A stretch of DNA of 64,000 bases from Kitagawia praeruptora (GCA_037693485.1 CM075346.1:11375501-11439500), one strand, 5' to 3'. Numbered from the stretch's first letter, positions 1 to 10,934 are shown. Notes: generated by a model from the sequence alone, not told the origin. Numbers and translations: made by a program.

Positions 1-2526
1 GCAGCCTGCACAGCTCTGTTATAGCATTCCCTTGACTCATGTTGACATCCTTTCACACACCCAATGCCATTTGATGTAGGAAACTTCATTGAAAAGTGGT
101 ATATTGAGGTTACCACCCTCATATCTTTCAATACTGGTCTACCGAGAATTGCATTGTGGGATATGTCTTCATTTACCACCATGAATTCTGCCATTTGGGT
201 GGCCTTGCAGGGATCCACACCCAATGTCAAGGGTAATTTAACCCTGCCCATGATTTGGACTGGATTACCGGTAAACCCATATAGCTCATTATTGGTAGGC
301 AGTAACTCTTTGTCCAAAAGTCCCAATTTCTGGAATGTGGTATATGCCGAGATATTTACTGAGCTTCCATTATCAACCAGCACTCTGTGCACATTCATTC
401 CACTAATACTCACGGTTACCACCAAAGCATCATTATGAGGGTGGTGAACCCACTTGGCATCCTCCTCGGTAAAGGAAATATCAGCGATTTCCCCTTTAAA
501 CAGCTTAGGGGGCCTTTCTGCAAGGTGGAACACATTAGTTAGGGGTTTGTCCCTGGCTTCCCGGGCATACCTATCTCTAGCATTCCGACTGGCACCCCCC
601 AAATAAGGGCCGCCAAAGATGGTATGGATGCTATTAGCTCGGGTAGTCCTTTCTTGGTTTCCGGGAGCCTTGTCCTTGTTATCTCTACCTTCTTTATATT
701 TCTTAGCCTCTTGGGCTACAAATTCAGTCAGGTATCCACCTCTAATCAACTCTTCAATTTGATCTTTCAAGTGCCTGCAATCAGCAGTCTCGTGTCCATT
801 CACTTCGTGGAATGCACAGTACTTTCCTTGATCTTTCACTCCTGGGGGCCCTGCCCGGTAGGGCCTCCGGAATAGCCCATTCTTCTCATTCACTTCGAGA
901 ATATGACTGATTGGGACAGTCAAAGGAGTATACTCTGAGTATTTCTGAAAATTCGCCTTTGGAGTGAGTCTGTCCTTGGCAGAAACTCTATCCTTAGTTG
1001 CATTAACAGCAATAGGGGCAGTCTTGTCATCATACCGGGGGGCTCCTAAGCCGGCAGTACCACTCCCGGAAGCCCTCTTGTTCGAATCCCTTTTAGGGCT
1101 GTAAGAACGATTTCTTTTGTTCCTGCTCCAACCTCGGGAACTGGAATCTTTGGACAATTTTGCCATGGATTCCTCAATCACTTTGTGGCGTTCTGCTTGT
1201 TGGTAAAATTCCGCCAGGGTTCCGGGCTCCTCAGTTTGCAATTCCTTCCAAAACTCGGTTCCAGGCCTTACCCCGGCTATCAGGAAGTTCTTCAGAGTTT
1301 CATCAGAGGCCTTCTTCACTTTTGGCACTTGCTCATTAAATCTTTTGAAATACTGTCTTAAAGACTCGTGAGTTTCTTGCTTGATATTAGCCAGAGTATT
1401 CACCGGTGGGGCATAGGCCACGGTAGCCCTGAATTGAGAGATAAACTGATCTCCCATCCTCCTCCAGGATTTGATAGACCCTTCGGCTAGCCTTTTGAAC
1501 CATTGGTGGGCATTTCCAGTCAGTGTAGATGCCAATAGCCTACACCTTGCTAAGTCCTCCACCTGGTAGACATCCATTTCCGTATTAAAACGGCTCAAGT
1601 ATTCAACTGGATCGGAGTTTCCATTGAACTTCAAGTCAGTATTCATCTTAAAGAACCTTGGCAAGGCTGCCTTTTTCACTTTCACAGAAAAGGGGGAACC
1701 GGCAGTGATACCGGACTTAAACTTTTTCTCCTCCTTGATCTTTTCCAAGGCTTTTTTCCAGTCAAACATCCTGAACTGTCCATTTTCACCATCTGAAAGC
1801 GTATCACTTTCAGAATCATCATCTTCATTGGCTGTCTTGCTTCTTCTAGGGACTGAACTTTGATGGGAGCTGGAATCCTGATCGGTACCCCCACCGGTAG
1901 GGACTCCGGTAGAGCGGGATCTCCTGTTTCTATGCCAAGAAGAGTGACTACTTTGCCTATAATTCCTTCTGCCATCAGATCTGGATCTCCTGGAAATGCT
2001 TTTTGGGGGTACCGTTTGGGACCTCTCTCGGCGTTCTCGGGAACCCTGAGTTGTGGAACCTCCATTGCCATCTCTCCGATCTTTGCTTCCAGTGTGAATC
2101 AGTTTGTGACAAAGGTCTTTGTTAGTCAGTTTTTTGCCAACTCGATCAAAAACACTTAGACTCCTGGTGGGTGAGCCTTCGGCACCCTGAGTTTCCGGGA
2201 CATCAGATTGGTCACCCTCATATTCTTCTTCCACAGGCTCTTCTGCGTCTTCTTCAGATGGGACATGATCAGTGTTGTCCTCAATATTGTCCTCAGACTC
2301 GAAATTCAGCCTTGTCGGAGTCACATTCTTCTTTTTTGACTTCGACTTGCCCTTCCTTTGCCATTTTTTCATTTTCTCGGAACCTTTTTCCAAGTTGTTG
2401 ACTCTTTCATTCATCGTCTTCAGATAGTCCATGATGTCCTTGTTACTAACATCATCACCACCTTTGTTTCGTCCATTACCATCCTGAGACGGTGTTTTAT
2501 CACTTTCAGAATTGTCACTCGCCATA
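1..2526 (-). CDS. Gag-protease polyprotein of element A (partial, open at left edge)
   Basis: Reading the minus strand from the ATG at 2526-2524 gives 842 codons without a stop to base 1, so the frame is open at the window edge. The N-terminal 270 residues are charged and Ser/Arg-rich. A retrotransposon gag domain follows at about residues 285-445 (PRFFKMN, then HQWFKRL, then FISQFRA). A compact zinc finger of the C-x2-H-x4-H-x4-C type (CAFHEVNGHETADC) is near residue 570. An aspartyl protease with LVDNGSS lies near residue 715, with its second conserved strand HNAILGRP near residue 790. The product would be cleaved to form the virus-like particle. No frameshift or stop was found by eye, so the copy may be recent. 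The start is the first ATG after the primer-binding site, 48 bases inside the LTR. Confidence 0.88.
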
Positions 2527-2553
2527 TCTCCTCCAAATGACGACTTTTGAGGC

Positions 2554-2571
2554 CCCTCCTTCGGGCGCCAA
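2554..2571 (-). other. Primer-binding site of element A
   Basis: On the minus strand, TGGCGCCCGAAGGAGGGG begins two bases inside the LTR end (CACAACA). Position and the TGGCGCC start fit a tRNA 3'-end complement. The tRNA was not identified. Confidence 0.75.
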
Positions 2572-2573
2572 TT

Positions 2574-3529
2574 GTTGTGGGAGGATTTTAGCACAACAGA
2601 TTATGAGGCCTCGTGCTGGAATAGCGCCAATAAACAAGGAATCATCCAACCACCCAGAAAGGCTCGTGGTTGATGATCAATGGCTAGCCGCCCGGGAAGG
2701 CACACGACTAGGGTTACCGAAGAACACGGGATGTGGTTCCTCGGAAGGATCGGACTGAATCTACGGAATGAGAGTTCAAGGACCAAATGTTGGCCAGCCA
2801 AGAACCCTAATTTGACTGTGTCACACAAGAGTGCTCGTGCTGTAGCTACTCAAGGAGTGTAAAGTGTCGAAGAAGATCCCGTAAACTGCCTACATACCAC
2901 TATTTATAGTGGATCAAGCCCGAATGTAGTTCTTGTATGATATGATTGTTTGTTCATGATGAGTTATCCTCTCTCCAGTGGGATAATGACTGTTATTTTT
3001 GATAATAATCGAGTGTGATGTATAAAATCATGTTACCAAGCAGTTTAGGTAACATAGAATGATTATCTCTTGTATTTATCATGATTTTGTATCATTTATC
3101 AAGTATATATATGACATATATCCTCAAATAACTGAATGTTTATCTGTTTGAGAGTGTTTTTAGATGATATAGACGTATTCCTAAAAAATAGGAGGCGTGC
3201 CTTATCTGTATTGGCAGCCTAATCAGGCTTCCGGCGGAAGCTGGGGGTACCGCCCGGTAGCCTGGCTCCGGTACCCCCCCCCCCGGTAACCCCTATCACG
3301 GGAGCTACTCTGGAAGCTCTACTGGATGACTGGTAATAGTTATAGGTTATCCTCAAGGGGATGCCTTGAGACCCTTAGCCATGTGTTCCCGTGCTGCAGC
3401 GTACATGGTAACCCCTAGGGCTACCGTAGGCTTCCGGAAACCTGACAGATTACTCATTCTCTTCATGGATCTGGACCCTAATCCTCTAGTGGGCCTAAAT
3501 CTAACCCATGCGAGATTTTGGTCACAACA
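2574..3529 (-). repeat. 5' LTR of element A
   Basis: On the minus strand the LTR starts TGTTGTGACC and ends CCCACAACA, giving TG..CA termini and 956 bp. A TATA box (TATAAATA, 2901-2908 on the minus strand) lies inside a small palindrome. The stretch 3230-3300 is rich in CCGGTA and GTACC motifs and a C-run. The outer end is fixed by where homology to element F resumes. The partner LTR is outside the window, so age cannot be estimated. Confidence 0.8.
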
Positions 3530-5027
3530 ACAATGATCCCACCATTTATTACATATGCCGACTATCAAGTAAACAACCAAACCCAATCTCAATATTTTCC
3601 CCAAAAGTATGACCAACAATAAACCCCTCCTTGCACACCTTATTACTCCCTTAAGCACTTTACTAGCCTTTGACAATTGGGTTCAAGTTAATGTAAGGCC
3701 AATACAAGAAAAAGGTCTAGGCAAGTAATGTGGTATGTCACCGAAAAATAGGATTAAGCTCAACGGGTTAACTAATTGAGCATTTAAACATGGTGTGGTA
3801 ATATGGGAAAATATGCGGTTATTCCGAAATGCCTTTATCATTTTAATCGTCAAATAATGTCATGCGTTTCAAGAAAGACCTCAAACAACTGCTAGCAATG
3901 CAAACAATCAGTGGACACTCAAGCAAACGAATAAATTGCAAAAAATATGCAATATGGCTCAAAAACTCACTTGGTGGAAAAACATACTCAATCCCAAGCA
4001 AAAATCTCTCTAATGCACCGACTTGTATTCAAAGCATGCAAACTAAATCATCTTGCACATATTCATGTCCTTCTAATCACTTACAACATTCAATAAGTCT
4101 ACTAGCTTCAACTTACTAGTGTATGTGTGTGCACAAGAACAAAGCATATCACTTCTCAATCAAAAGCGTCAACAACACAAAATTCCTATCAAGCATGGGT
4201 GCAAATGCAAACTACTATGAACTCACATGAATACAAAAAAAAAACAGAATGTCCTACATGAAACAAACGTAGATAACACAAACATAAATGCATAATTTAC
4301 TACTACTAATATGCAAAGCATGAAATCCTACATGAACAAATAATACAACAACAATTACTAATCCCTCAAACCACCCCCAAACTTAAAATATTCAATGTCC
4401 TCATTGAATGGAAGTAATACAAGGGATAGCAGAAAACATACCTAATCGTCCTCCTCCTCGGATGAATCATGCGGAAGACGAAAATTTCAGAACACCAGCA
4501 CCACCTCTCCCACGCTTAGGAGCCAAAAGAATCAATACCCAACTCACAAGAAGCTCCACCAATTATTACCAAGCAATATCACACCAAAAATAGCCTAAAT
4601 TCCAAGAATAATACAAAATTCCCAATTTACAAGAACACAAATTCGTAATAAAAATAAAATTAGAGAAAAAGATTTACCCAATACGAATCAGAGAGGTGAA
4701 CTTGCAATTAATTCCACTTTAGAATTGAATTTTTAGAGATTTAAAGAAGTAGAAAAGGAATTGGATTTGTATGTATAGGTGGGTATATATAATTGGGGGA
4801 AAAAAATAAAAAAAAATAAAAATAAAAATAAATAAAAATAAATAAGATATGAAATAGGAGATGGATTGAGAATAATTTGGAATTAATATGGGGCTAGAAT
4901 TAGGATTTTAGGTGGAGGAAATAATTAGAAAAGGGGTTGGAATTGAATTAGGAGATGAATTGATTTTAATATAAGTTAAATAATATATATACATTCACGT
5001 ACAAAGCTCACCTGGCCAGAGATGAGT

Positions 5028-5126
5028 GGCGCTGCTGCGCGGGCTACGGCTCATGATGCGCTGCCTGGTTCTGCGCGTCTGGGCGCTCCTGCGCGCGGCT
5101 GGCGCATGATGCGCTGGCGCATTCAG
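5028..5126 (-). repeat. GC-rich palindromic array of element B
   Basis: About 100 bp packed with GCGC-centred short palindromes (for example TGCGCCAGCGCA, a 5-bp stem with a two-base loop), bounded by oligo-T runs. It occupies the same place, just after the ORF and poly-A tracts (minus-strand reading), as the ACGCAGG hairpin array in element F, but its sequence is unrelated. Confidence 0.6.
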
Positions 5127-5185
5127 TTTTTTTTTTTTTTTTTAATAATACAACACTCAATTTTTTTTTTTTCCTACACTAATGC

Positions 5186-5220
5186 ATGGGTTGCCTCCCA
5201 CCAAGCGCTTCTTTAACGTC
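5186..5220 (-). other. Conserved post-ORF motif of Athila-like elements (copy in B)
   Basis: On the minus strand GACGTTAAAGAAGCGCTTGG is followed by TGGGAGGCAACCCA. The same motif occurs in element F at 34462-34499. It contains AGCGCT and an inverted repeat TGGG..CCCA, so a small RNA hairpin is possible. It lies about 30-65 bases after the stop codon in both elements. Confidence 0.7.
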
Positions 5221-5250
5221 AATAGCTCGACTTATACATACCTGGAAACT

Positions 5251-6201
5251 TCAATGAGGAGAAAAAGCAAACAGATGCACATATCTACGAATTTCTAATA
5301 TAAGCATATTGTGCAAATAAACCTTAGATTCATTAAAAGGTACAAAAACTTTCAAGAACCTATCATGCTCAAGAGACTTGGAAACATCAAAATAGCTAGA
5401 AAAATTGTCAGAATAATCATTATAAGTACGACTCATATACTCCTCCCAAATCGGATCCTTATACTCTACAGCAAGATTTTCAACTTCCTCAATCTTAACT
5501 TCCTTCTCTATAATTGGACACTCATAAATTTTAATCTCGTCTACCAATGTATTAGGCTCAAAATTTTCTAGATTTGGTAGAATTTCAATTGCATCCAAAT
5601 TATCATTAATGCGCATGGGACAATTATCAACTACACAAGTAGACTCATCAGACACAACATTATCATCAATTGCTAAACAAGAATCATGGCATAGAGGAAA
5701 ATTGACACAAGGGGGAGTTCTATAACATCCTTCATACCACACTGCTCGAACTTCCCAAATAAAATTATTTAGTTTAGCATTCTCCTCGTACCAAGCTATT
5801 GAATCACATGGAATATCATTATCACTAGCAATCTCTAAAGTTGGTTCATCAAAAACTCCCAAAGAAAGTAAGGAAGGATTAGACTGAGTTCCTTGAATCA
5901 TTTTATTGAGCGCAATATCCCAATCAGCAGGTAAAGAAGGATTAGACTGAGTTAAACTCGTATCAACATCATTACACATATATGGATAAACATCTTCATG
6001 ATATTGATTTTCAAACGAATACGAATAATCATTGCTAGGGGCATATGGAGCATAAAATGAGTTCTCAGAATAGAACGAATTCACCTGATATGCATTACAA
6101 TCCTCATAAGCATTGAATTGTGGGTAAGGATTGAAGTCTTGATATTGTTCCTGACTGTTGTAGAAATTCTGAGCATTGTTCCAACCAAATTTGTACTCCA
6201 T
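5251..6201 (-). CDS. Unrecognised 316-aa protein of element B
   Basis: I do not recognise this protein. It begins MEYKFGWNNAQNF, about 145 bases after the putative LTR end, which is where gag starts in element F. The first 90 residues are rich in Asn, Tyr and Gln. The motif QSNPSL occurs twice, near residues 85 and 105, followed by acidic stretches (EKEVKIEEVENL) and a Cys-containing middle section. No zinc finger, protease, membrane segment or catalytic motif was seen. The frame is open for 951 bp in an element that has otherwise lost gag and pol, which hints at past selection. It could be a strongly altered gag N-terminus or an acquired ORF. Confidence 0.6.
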   Translation of the reverse strand: MEYKFGWNNAQNFYNSQEQYQDFNPYPQFNAYEDCNAYQVNSFYSENSFYAPYAPSNDYSYSFENQYHEDVYPYMCNDVDTSLTQSNPSLPADWDIALNKMIQGTQSNPSLLSLGVFDEPTLEIASDNDIPCDSIAWYEENAKLNNFIWEVRAVWYEGCYRTPPCVNFPLCHDSCLAIDDNVVSDESTCVVDNCPMRINDNLDAIEILPNLENFEPNTLVDEIKIYECPIIEKEVKIEEVENLAVEYKDPIWEEYMSRTYNDYSDNFSSYFDVSKSLEHDRFLKVFVPFNESKVYLHNMLILEIRRYVHLFAFSPH

Positions 6202-6345
6202 CTATGTTGTACTCCAAAGTTGTAAGAACTGGAGTTCTTCACTTGGTCTCAATACATGCTCAATATTAATGTGATATCTGTGTTCCTACCTTGCTGAAAA
6301 CAATTCTTCTAAAGTTATACTGTACCCTCCCAGGCGACAATATAG

Positions 6346-7303
6346 TGCCTACAGCTACACCCTAATTGTCACTCCCGTGATACAATCAAAGTATATCTAT
6401 AAATTGTTAAGTGCCAAGAATTATATGTCTCAAAATTCTCCTATTAATCTCCCGATCTAATATTCAAATTATGTTTGTTAAATCATGTACTAAGATTGCA
6501 ACTTCTCTCCCAAGCTTATTACAATCCCTAGAATACAATCAAAGATTCATGACTCCCCTAATTGTGTTAAGATCTCATTAACAGATCAGCAAAGCAGAAA
6601 ATCACGTAATCAAGCATGCATGAATACCAAGGAATACTACCCAATCCTCAGATTAGAGAATTAGTTACGCATATTTAATAAAGAAAACACAATAATAATG
6701 ATAATGAATGAAAACATAATATTGAAGAAAGAATTGAAGATCGAAAGTACCTTGATACGATTAAAAGCTATGAATTGTTCTAGCTATGAATTGTTAGCTA
6801 TGAATTGTTATGATTTACAATGGTAGGATGTGTTTAAATAGGCTCTACAAATCTTGCCCAGCAAGATATTACCTTCTATTACAATTAGGATTTAAAGAAG
6901 GTACCCAAAACTGCCCAGAATACAATTAGAATTAGAAAAAGGGCAAAACATTAAATTCCCAGCCTTCTTTAACAAGATCACGTGCGCGATTTAATTCAGC
7001 ATATTTCTTGCACTTGTTTCCTATCCCAGGTTGTAGAAAATCTCTCAAGCTTCACGTGGGCAGTAAGATCGCTGAAAACGGACTTCTAGAACTCCAGATA
7101 TGGCCAAAACAGTATAAGATGCGCAGCCTTCCCGGAAAATCCGAATTTTAATCAATTAAATCTCAAAAAACGACAAAAACTTAGATATTCTTGCAAACCT
7201 GCACAACTATACAAAACACATCAAAACTACACAAACTTGAGTCCAAAACAATCAATTTAAGCCGATATAGAATGTTCCAAGTGGATATAAAATCCACTTA
7301 TCA
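6346..7303 (-). repeat. Putative 5' LTR of element B
   Basis: The outer terminus is clear: on the minus strand it starts TGATAAGTGGATTTTATATCC, comparable to TGATAGAG in element F. The inner end is less certain; a CA at 6346 precedes TTGTCGCCTGGGAGGGTA, which resembles but does not match the primer-binding site of F. Length would be about 958 bp. The segment around 7040-7120 aligns with the F LTR. Confidence 0.55.
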
Positions 7304-7308
7304 TTTTT

Positions 7309-7660
7309 CAGCCGACTGGGGTTTCAGCCGACCGGCCCTCCGGAAGCACTCCGGCCGACCGGCGTCAACCGTCGACACGGGCTCGCACCAGCCGACCGAA
7401 GTACTGGTCGACCGGCCCTCCGGGAACGCCTCGGCCGACCGAGGTCGACGGTCGGTGCGGGTTTTTTGTGTTTCGTTTCAAAAAAAAAAAAAAAAAAAAA
7501 CCGGGCCAACCGAAAAAAACCGGCCAACCGAAGAAAACCGGCCGACCGAAAAAAAACCAGCCGACCGGGTCACCGACCGACCGGCCCCCTGTAATGCACT
7601 CCAGCCGACCGGAAGCGATGGTCGGTACGGGTTTTTGCCCGGCCGACCGACAGCGATGTT
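7309..7660 (+). repeat. CCGACCGG palindromic array of element C
   Basis: A dozen or more copies of GCCGACCGG, with CCGG, GTCGAC and GGTCGGT variants, are spaced about 15-35 bases apart on both strands, interrupted by an A20 run at 7480-7500. Long ORFs that appear here are translations of this low-complexity array, not genes. It corresponds in position to the GAGGTCG/CGACCTGG array in element D. Confidence 0.8.
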
Positions 7661-7732
7661 CGAGTTGGGTTTGCAAAATTTCGTTTTTTGTTTTTTGTTT
7701 TTCTGATTTGGTAATTAAGGGAAGTGAAAACT

Positions 7733-7930
7733 AAGCACCGATTAGTGCCGATTAAGCATAGTTTAATGCTGTTTAAGCATTATTTAGTGCATATTAGCAC
7801 CGTTTAGCACCGATTAGTGCCGATAGTGCCATTTTATGCCGTTTGACATCGTTTAACACTGTTTAAACGTGGTTTAAGGCTAAGTAGCGCTATGTAGTGC
7901 CGTTTAACACCGTTTAGTGTCGTTCAACAT
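7733..7930 (+). repeat. TTAGTGCC/TTAGCACC array of element C
   Basis: Degenerate tandem repeat of 10-20 bp built from GATTAGTGCC, GTTTAGCACC and GTTTAACACC. GTGC and GCAC units are mutually complementary, so local hairpins are possible. Homologous to 16250-16470 in element D. Confidence 0.75.
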
Positions 7931-8083
7931 CATCGTAAATGCGTCGGTCGCTCCACGCTTTACATTAAGATGATATTGTTGAAAATACTCGTGTAAGAGC
8001 AATAAACCCTGACCCAAGTCTCGTAAAAGGCCGTTAAAACTTCAAGGAAAACCTGATCAGTTTTCCTAGAAGTTGGGGGCAAA

Positions 8084-8599
8084 TGATATGGGCTAAAAAT
8101 AAGTCCTAAAGACACATTTAATGTGGCATTAATTAGACCTAGAATGGTCCAAACGTGGGGCCCACCAGGTGGACCCAAACCCTAATTATAATATTAATTT
8201 CGTAATTAATATTAGGGATAATAACCAGCTCAGCAATAAAAGTCAAATAAGGATATTACTCCTGCCTGACTTAGCCTCCAAGGTACAGAATTCGATATGG
8301 GAACTGACTCCTACAAGGAAGGAGTCTAGAACCATCCTCAAGGCGGTGACTTGCCCACCAAGTCACCTAACCCTACTACGATTCTAAGGCTTCTCAGCCT
8401 ATATAAAGGGTCTGACCCCTCATTCTCAGAACTACGTCTTGGCTTGATTCTCAATAACGAGATACGTAGGCACTCTGTGAGGACCGATTAGTCTCGATAC
8501 ATGGAAACAGCCATTAAAGCTCGAAGCTCAACCACCCATAGCTTTAAATACACGCAAACCCTAACCGCAATTTGATAACCTAGTTTTTATTCCACAACA
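8084..8599 (+). repeat. 3' LTR of element C
   Basis: A 516-bp LTR, TGATATGGGC to CCACAACA, clearly homologous to but diverged from the 517-bp LTRs of element D. It retains a TATA box (TATATAAA at 8400-8407). Its insertion is older than, or from a different subfamily to, element D. Confidence 0.85.
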
Positions 8600-9218
8600 C
8601 ATAGTTAATTTATTTTCATAGTTTAACAAAGTTCGTTGGGTTTTTATGAGAAAAGATAAGTTCATTGGTTAAATAGCAAAAAATGAGAAAGTTTGTTGGG
8701 TTTTTTGGCCAATAGCTCTTTTTTTGAAATAAATGTGTTAATTTAATAATAAAAAGCCATACGGCATCTACACCAATGATTGAATCGAACAAACAGTGCC
8801 TGTTCTCATGAAGAGACAGTTAAGCGATATTTTGAAGATAAAGTATATACAAATATAAGTACCCACTTCGTGCATCCTCGTTGGATTACTGGTACCTTCT
8901 TCATCATGCCTCGATGGAGCTATCGTTTGAGCTATCGACCAAAGCTGCAATCCCATACAAAACTTCATCACTAAATCAAGACCCCCGCTCACAATTAAGA
9001 AGCGAATAATAAAATCAAAACCATAAAGATCCATCAAAACCAAAGAAATCCTGCAAATCTGAAATCCCGGATATTAAAACACACCAAACACACAAAGAAC
9101 ACACCAAACTCTCACAAGAAGAGAAAAACTAGACCCAAATAAATTGGGTCATTAACTTTTTTTAAAAAAACGTCATTAGTTTTATAGCACTCCGATCTTA
9201 TTTGGGAGTTTAAACTTA
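8600..9218. other. Spacer, no gene seen
   Basis: AT-rich sequence between the element C LTR and a Stowaway MITE. The short ORFs here have no recognisable motif and are interrupted. A weak repeat of GTTTGTTGGGTTTTT occurs near 8632-8706. Confidence 0.6.
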
Positions 9219-9220
9219 TA

Positions 9221-9510
9221 GCCTGAGTCCCTCCCAATTCTTTATATTTTCTATTTTGGAATATCTCTTCCAATTCTTTACATTTCCAAATTTTCCTAAA
9301 ATAGTAAGATTTTAAAAATTAAACAAATCAAAAGCTTCCACCACCATCCACTACTTTCCTCTATCTTTCTAATCTATTACTTAAATATTAATGGGTCCCA
9401 TAATTTTACCCACTTTTCACTCACTTTCTTTCTCTATCCACTTACTTTTTTCTCCTTTCTTAATCTCCGTGCCCAACCCAAATGTTAAGAATTGGGAGGG
9501 ACGGAGGGAG
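9221..9510. mobile_element. Stowaway MITE
   Basis: Terminal inverted repeats GTCCCTCCCAATTCTT and AAGAATTGGGAGGGAC, the right end continuing into the Stowaway signature GGAGGGAG. Flanked by TA on both sides (9219-9220, 9511-9512). About 290 bp, non-coding, as expected for a Tc1/Mariner-derived MITE. Confidence 0.85.
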
Positions 9511-10415
9511 TACAAGTGAATCAATACATAGAAGAAATCTATAGCTGTTGATTTTATTTATTTACCCTTACTCAATTATAGGTAAATCATCATACTAACT
9601 AATCAATTTTCTTTTTCAGATTAAACATATTATTTTTTCTATTTTTCAATAACTAAATAATTTCTTTTTTCAGGTAAAATACAATATCTTTTATATTTAA
9701 TCTAACTATTTCTATTTTTCATTAACTAAATAATTTCATTTTTCAGGTAAAATACAATATCTTTTATATTTAATCTAACTAAAATTTCTTCATTGTTAAT
9801 CAATTTCATTTTTCAGATTAAACATATTACCTTTTCAATTTTTCAAAAACTAAATAATTTCTTTTTTTTAGGTAAAATACAATATCTTTTAAATTTTATC
9901 TAACTAAATTTTCCCTTTTTTTAAAAATACTATGAGTAATTTTCTTTAATAAAATAACATAATTATATTATAATTACTATTAACTAATCAATTACTTTTT
10001 TCAGCCAAAACACGTACCTTTTTTTTATCTAACTAAAATATCTTTTTTTCCAATTATATTATGGACAGCTACCTTTTTCAGCCAAAACACGTTACCTTTT
10101 TTCTTTTCTCTTACTAAAACCTCTCTTTTTCTAAATATATCACGGGCGTTTCTATTTAATAAAAATAAAATAACAATATTATAATATTAATAATTAACTG
10201 ATTACCTTTTCAGCTAAAACTTATTATCTTTCTATTTTTTCTAATTAAATTCCTTTTTTTTTCTAGAAATATCACGGACAACATTAATTTCTCATTTTCT
10301 AAAAACACTATGAGGAATTTTATTGAGTAAAATAACATATTTAAATTATAATTATTATAAACTAATCAATTACTTTTTTTCACATAGATCATGTCACCTT
10401 TTTAATTTTTACGTT

Positions 10416-10932
10416 TGATATGGGCTAAAAATAAGCCCTAAAGACACATTTAATGTGGCATTAATTAGACCTAGAATGGTTCAAACGTGGGGCCCACTAG
10501 ATGGCCCAAAAACCCTAGTTAAATATTAATTTCGTAATTAATATTCATGGCTAATTAACAGCTGGGAAATATAAGTCAAATAAGGATATTACTCCTGCCT
10601 GACTTAGCCTCCAAGGCACCTACTTCAACAAGGAAACTGATTCCTACAAGGAAGGGGTCTAGAACCTTCCTCAAGGCGGTGGCTTGCCCACCAAGTCTCT
10701 GACTCCTACCATAATTCTAGGGCTTCTCAGCCTATATAAAGGGTCAGACCCCTCAACTCAGAACTACGTTGGCTTGATTCTCTAACAATATAGAGATACG
10801 TAGGCATCTTGTGAGGACCGTTTAGTCTCGAAACGCAAGAACAGCCATTAAAGCTCGAAGCTCACCAACCCTATCATTAAATACACGCGAAACCTAGCCG
10901 CAATATCAAACCCTCGTTTTTATTCCACAACA
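10416..10932 (+). repeat. 5' LTR of element D
   Basis: TGATATGGGC to CCACAACA. Differs from the 3' LTR at two places I could see (G versus A in TTCTAGGGCTTC; C versus T in CTCGAAACGC). Confidence 0.95.
10733..10740 (+). promoter_or_regulatory. TATA box of element D
   Basis: TATATAAA followed by GGGTCAGACCCC, a perfect GGGTC..GACCC inverted repeat where transcription should begin. The 3' LTR (16940-16947) and element C (8400-8407) have the same TATA box. Confidence 0.75.
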
Positions 10933-10934
10933 TT

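Larger units (their letters stand above)
1..3529 (-). mobile_element. Element A: Ty3/Gypsy LTR retrotransposon, cut by the left edge
   Basis: The right-hand end of a minus-strand element is visible: LTR at 2574-3529, a primer-binding site directly inside it, then gag and protease running off the left edge. A gag domain, a short CxxH-type zinc finger and a protease with an LVDNGSS motif identify Ty3/Gypsy; the gag style resembles Tat-type plant elements (inference). Pol and the second LTR lie outside the window. The bases beyond the LTR (3530-3534, ACAAT) also occur at the matching place in the related element F, so they are probably native element B sequence and the target-site duplication. 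Confidence 0.9.
3530..7303 (-). mobile_element. Element B: Athila-like non-autonomous LTR element, interrupted by A
   Basis: Minus-strand element whose non-coding 3' half (about 3535-5220) matches, in reverse complement, the 34439-36420 region of element F: same order of motifs, same poly-A tracts and the same post-ORF motif. Its 5' LTR at about 6346-7303 also shares blocks with the F LTR (the GTTTTGGCCATATC segment). Coding content differs completely: a 316-aa ORF replaces gag-protease. Its 3' LTR would lie left of element A, outside the window. No reverse transcriptase or integrase is seen, so it is presumably moved in trans. Confidence 0.75.
7304..8599 (+). mobile_element. Element C: 3' end of a D-family Ty3/Gypsy element
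   Basis: From 7730 onward the sequence runs parallel to the 3' end of element D: a TTAGTGCC repeat array, a conserved block (CGTAAATGCGTCGGTCGCTC), a G-rich polypurine tract (GTTGGGGGCAAA) and an LTR starting TGATATGGGC. The left end stops at the LTR of element B, so the missing 5' part was either displaced by B's insertion or deleted. No coding sequence remains. Confidence 0.8.

Noticed and set aside
64..2401. Several plus-strand ORFs and a 129-aa minus-strand ORF over element A
   Set aside because: They are other-frame shadows of the continuous minus-strand gag-protease frame 1-2526.
5022..5216. 64-aa ORF ending in a Phe run
   Set aside because: GC-array and poly-T translation.
7191..7734. 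ORFs up to 171 aa on both strands
   Set aside because: They translate the CCGACCGG array and an A20 run; low complexity, no domain, not homologous between strands.
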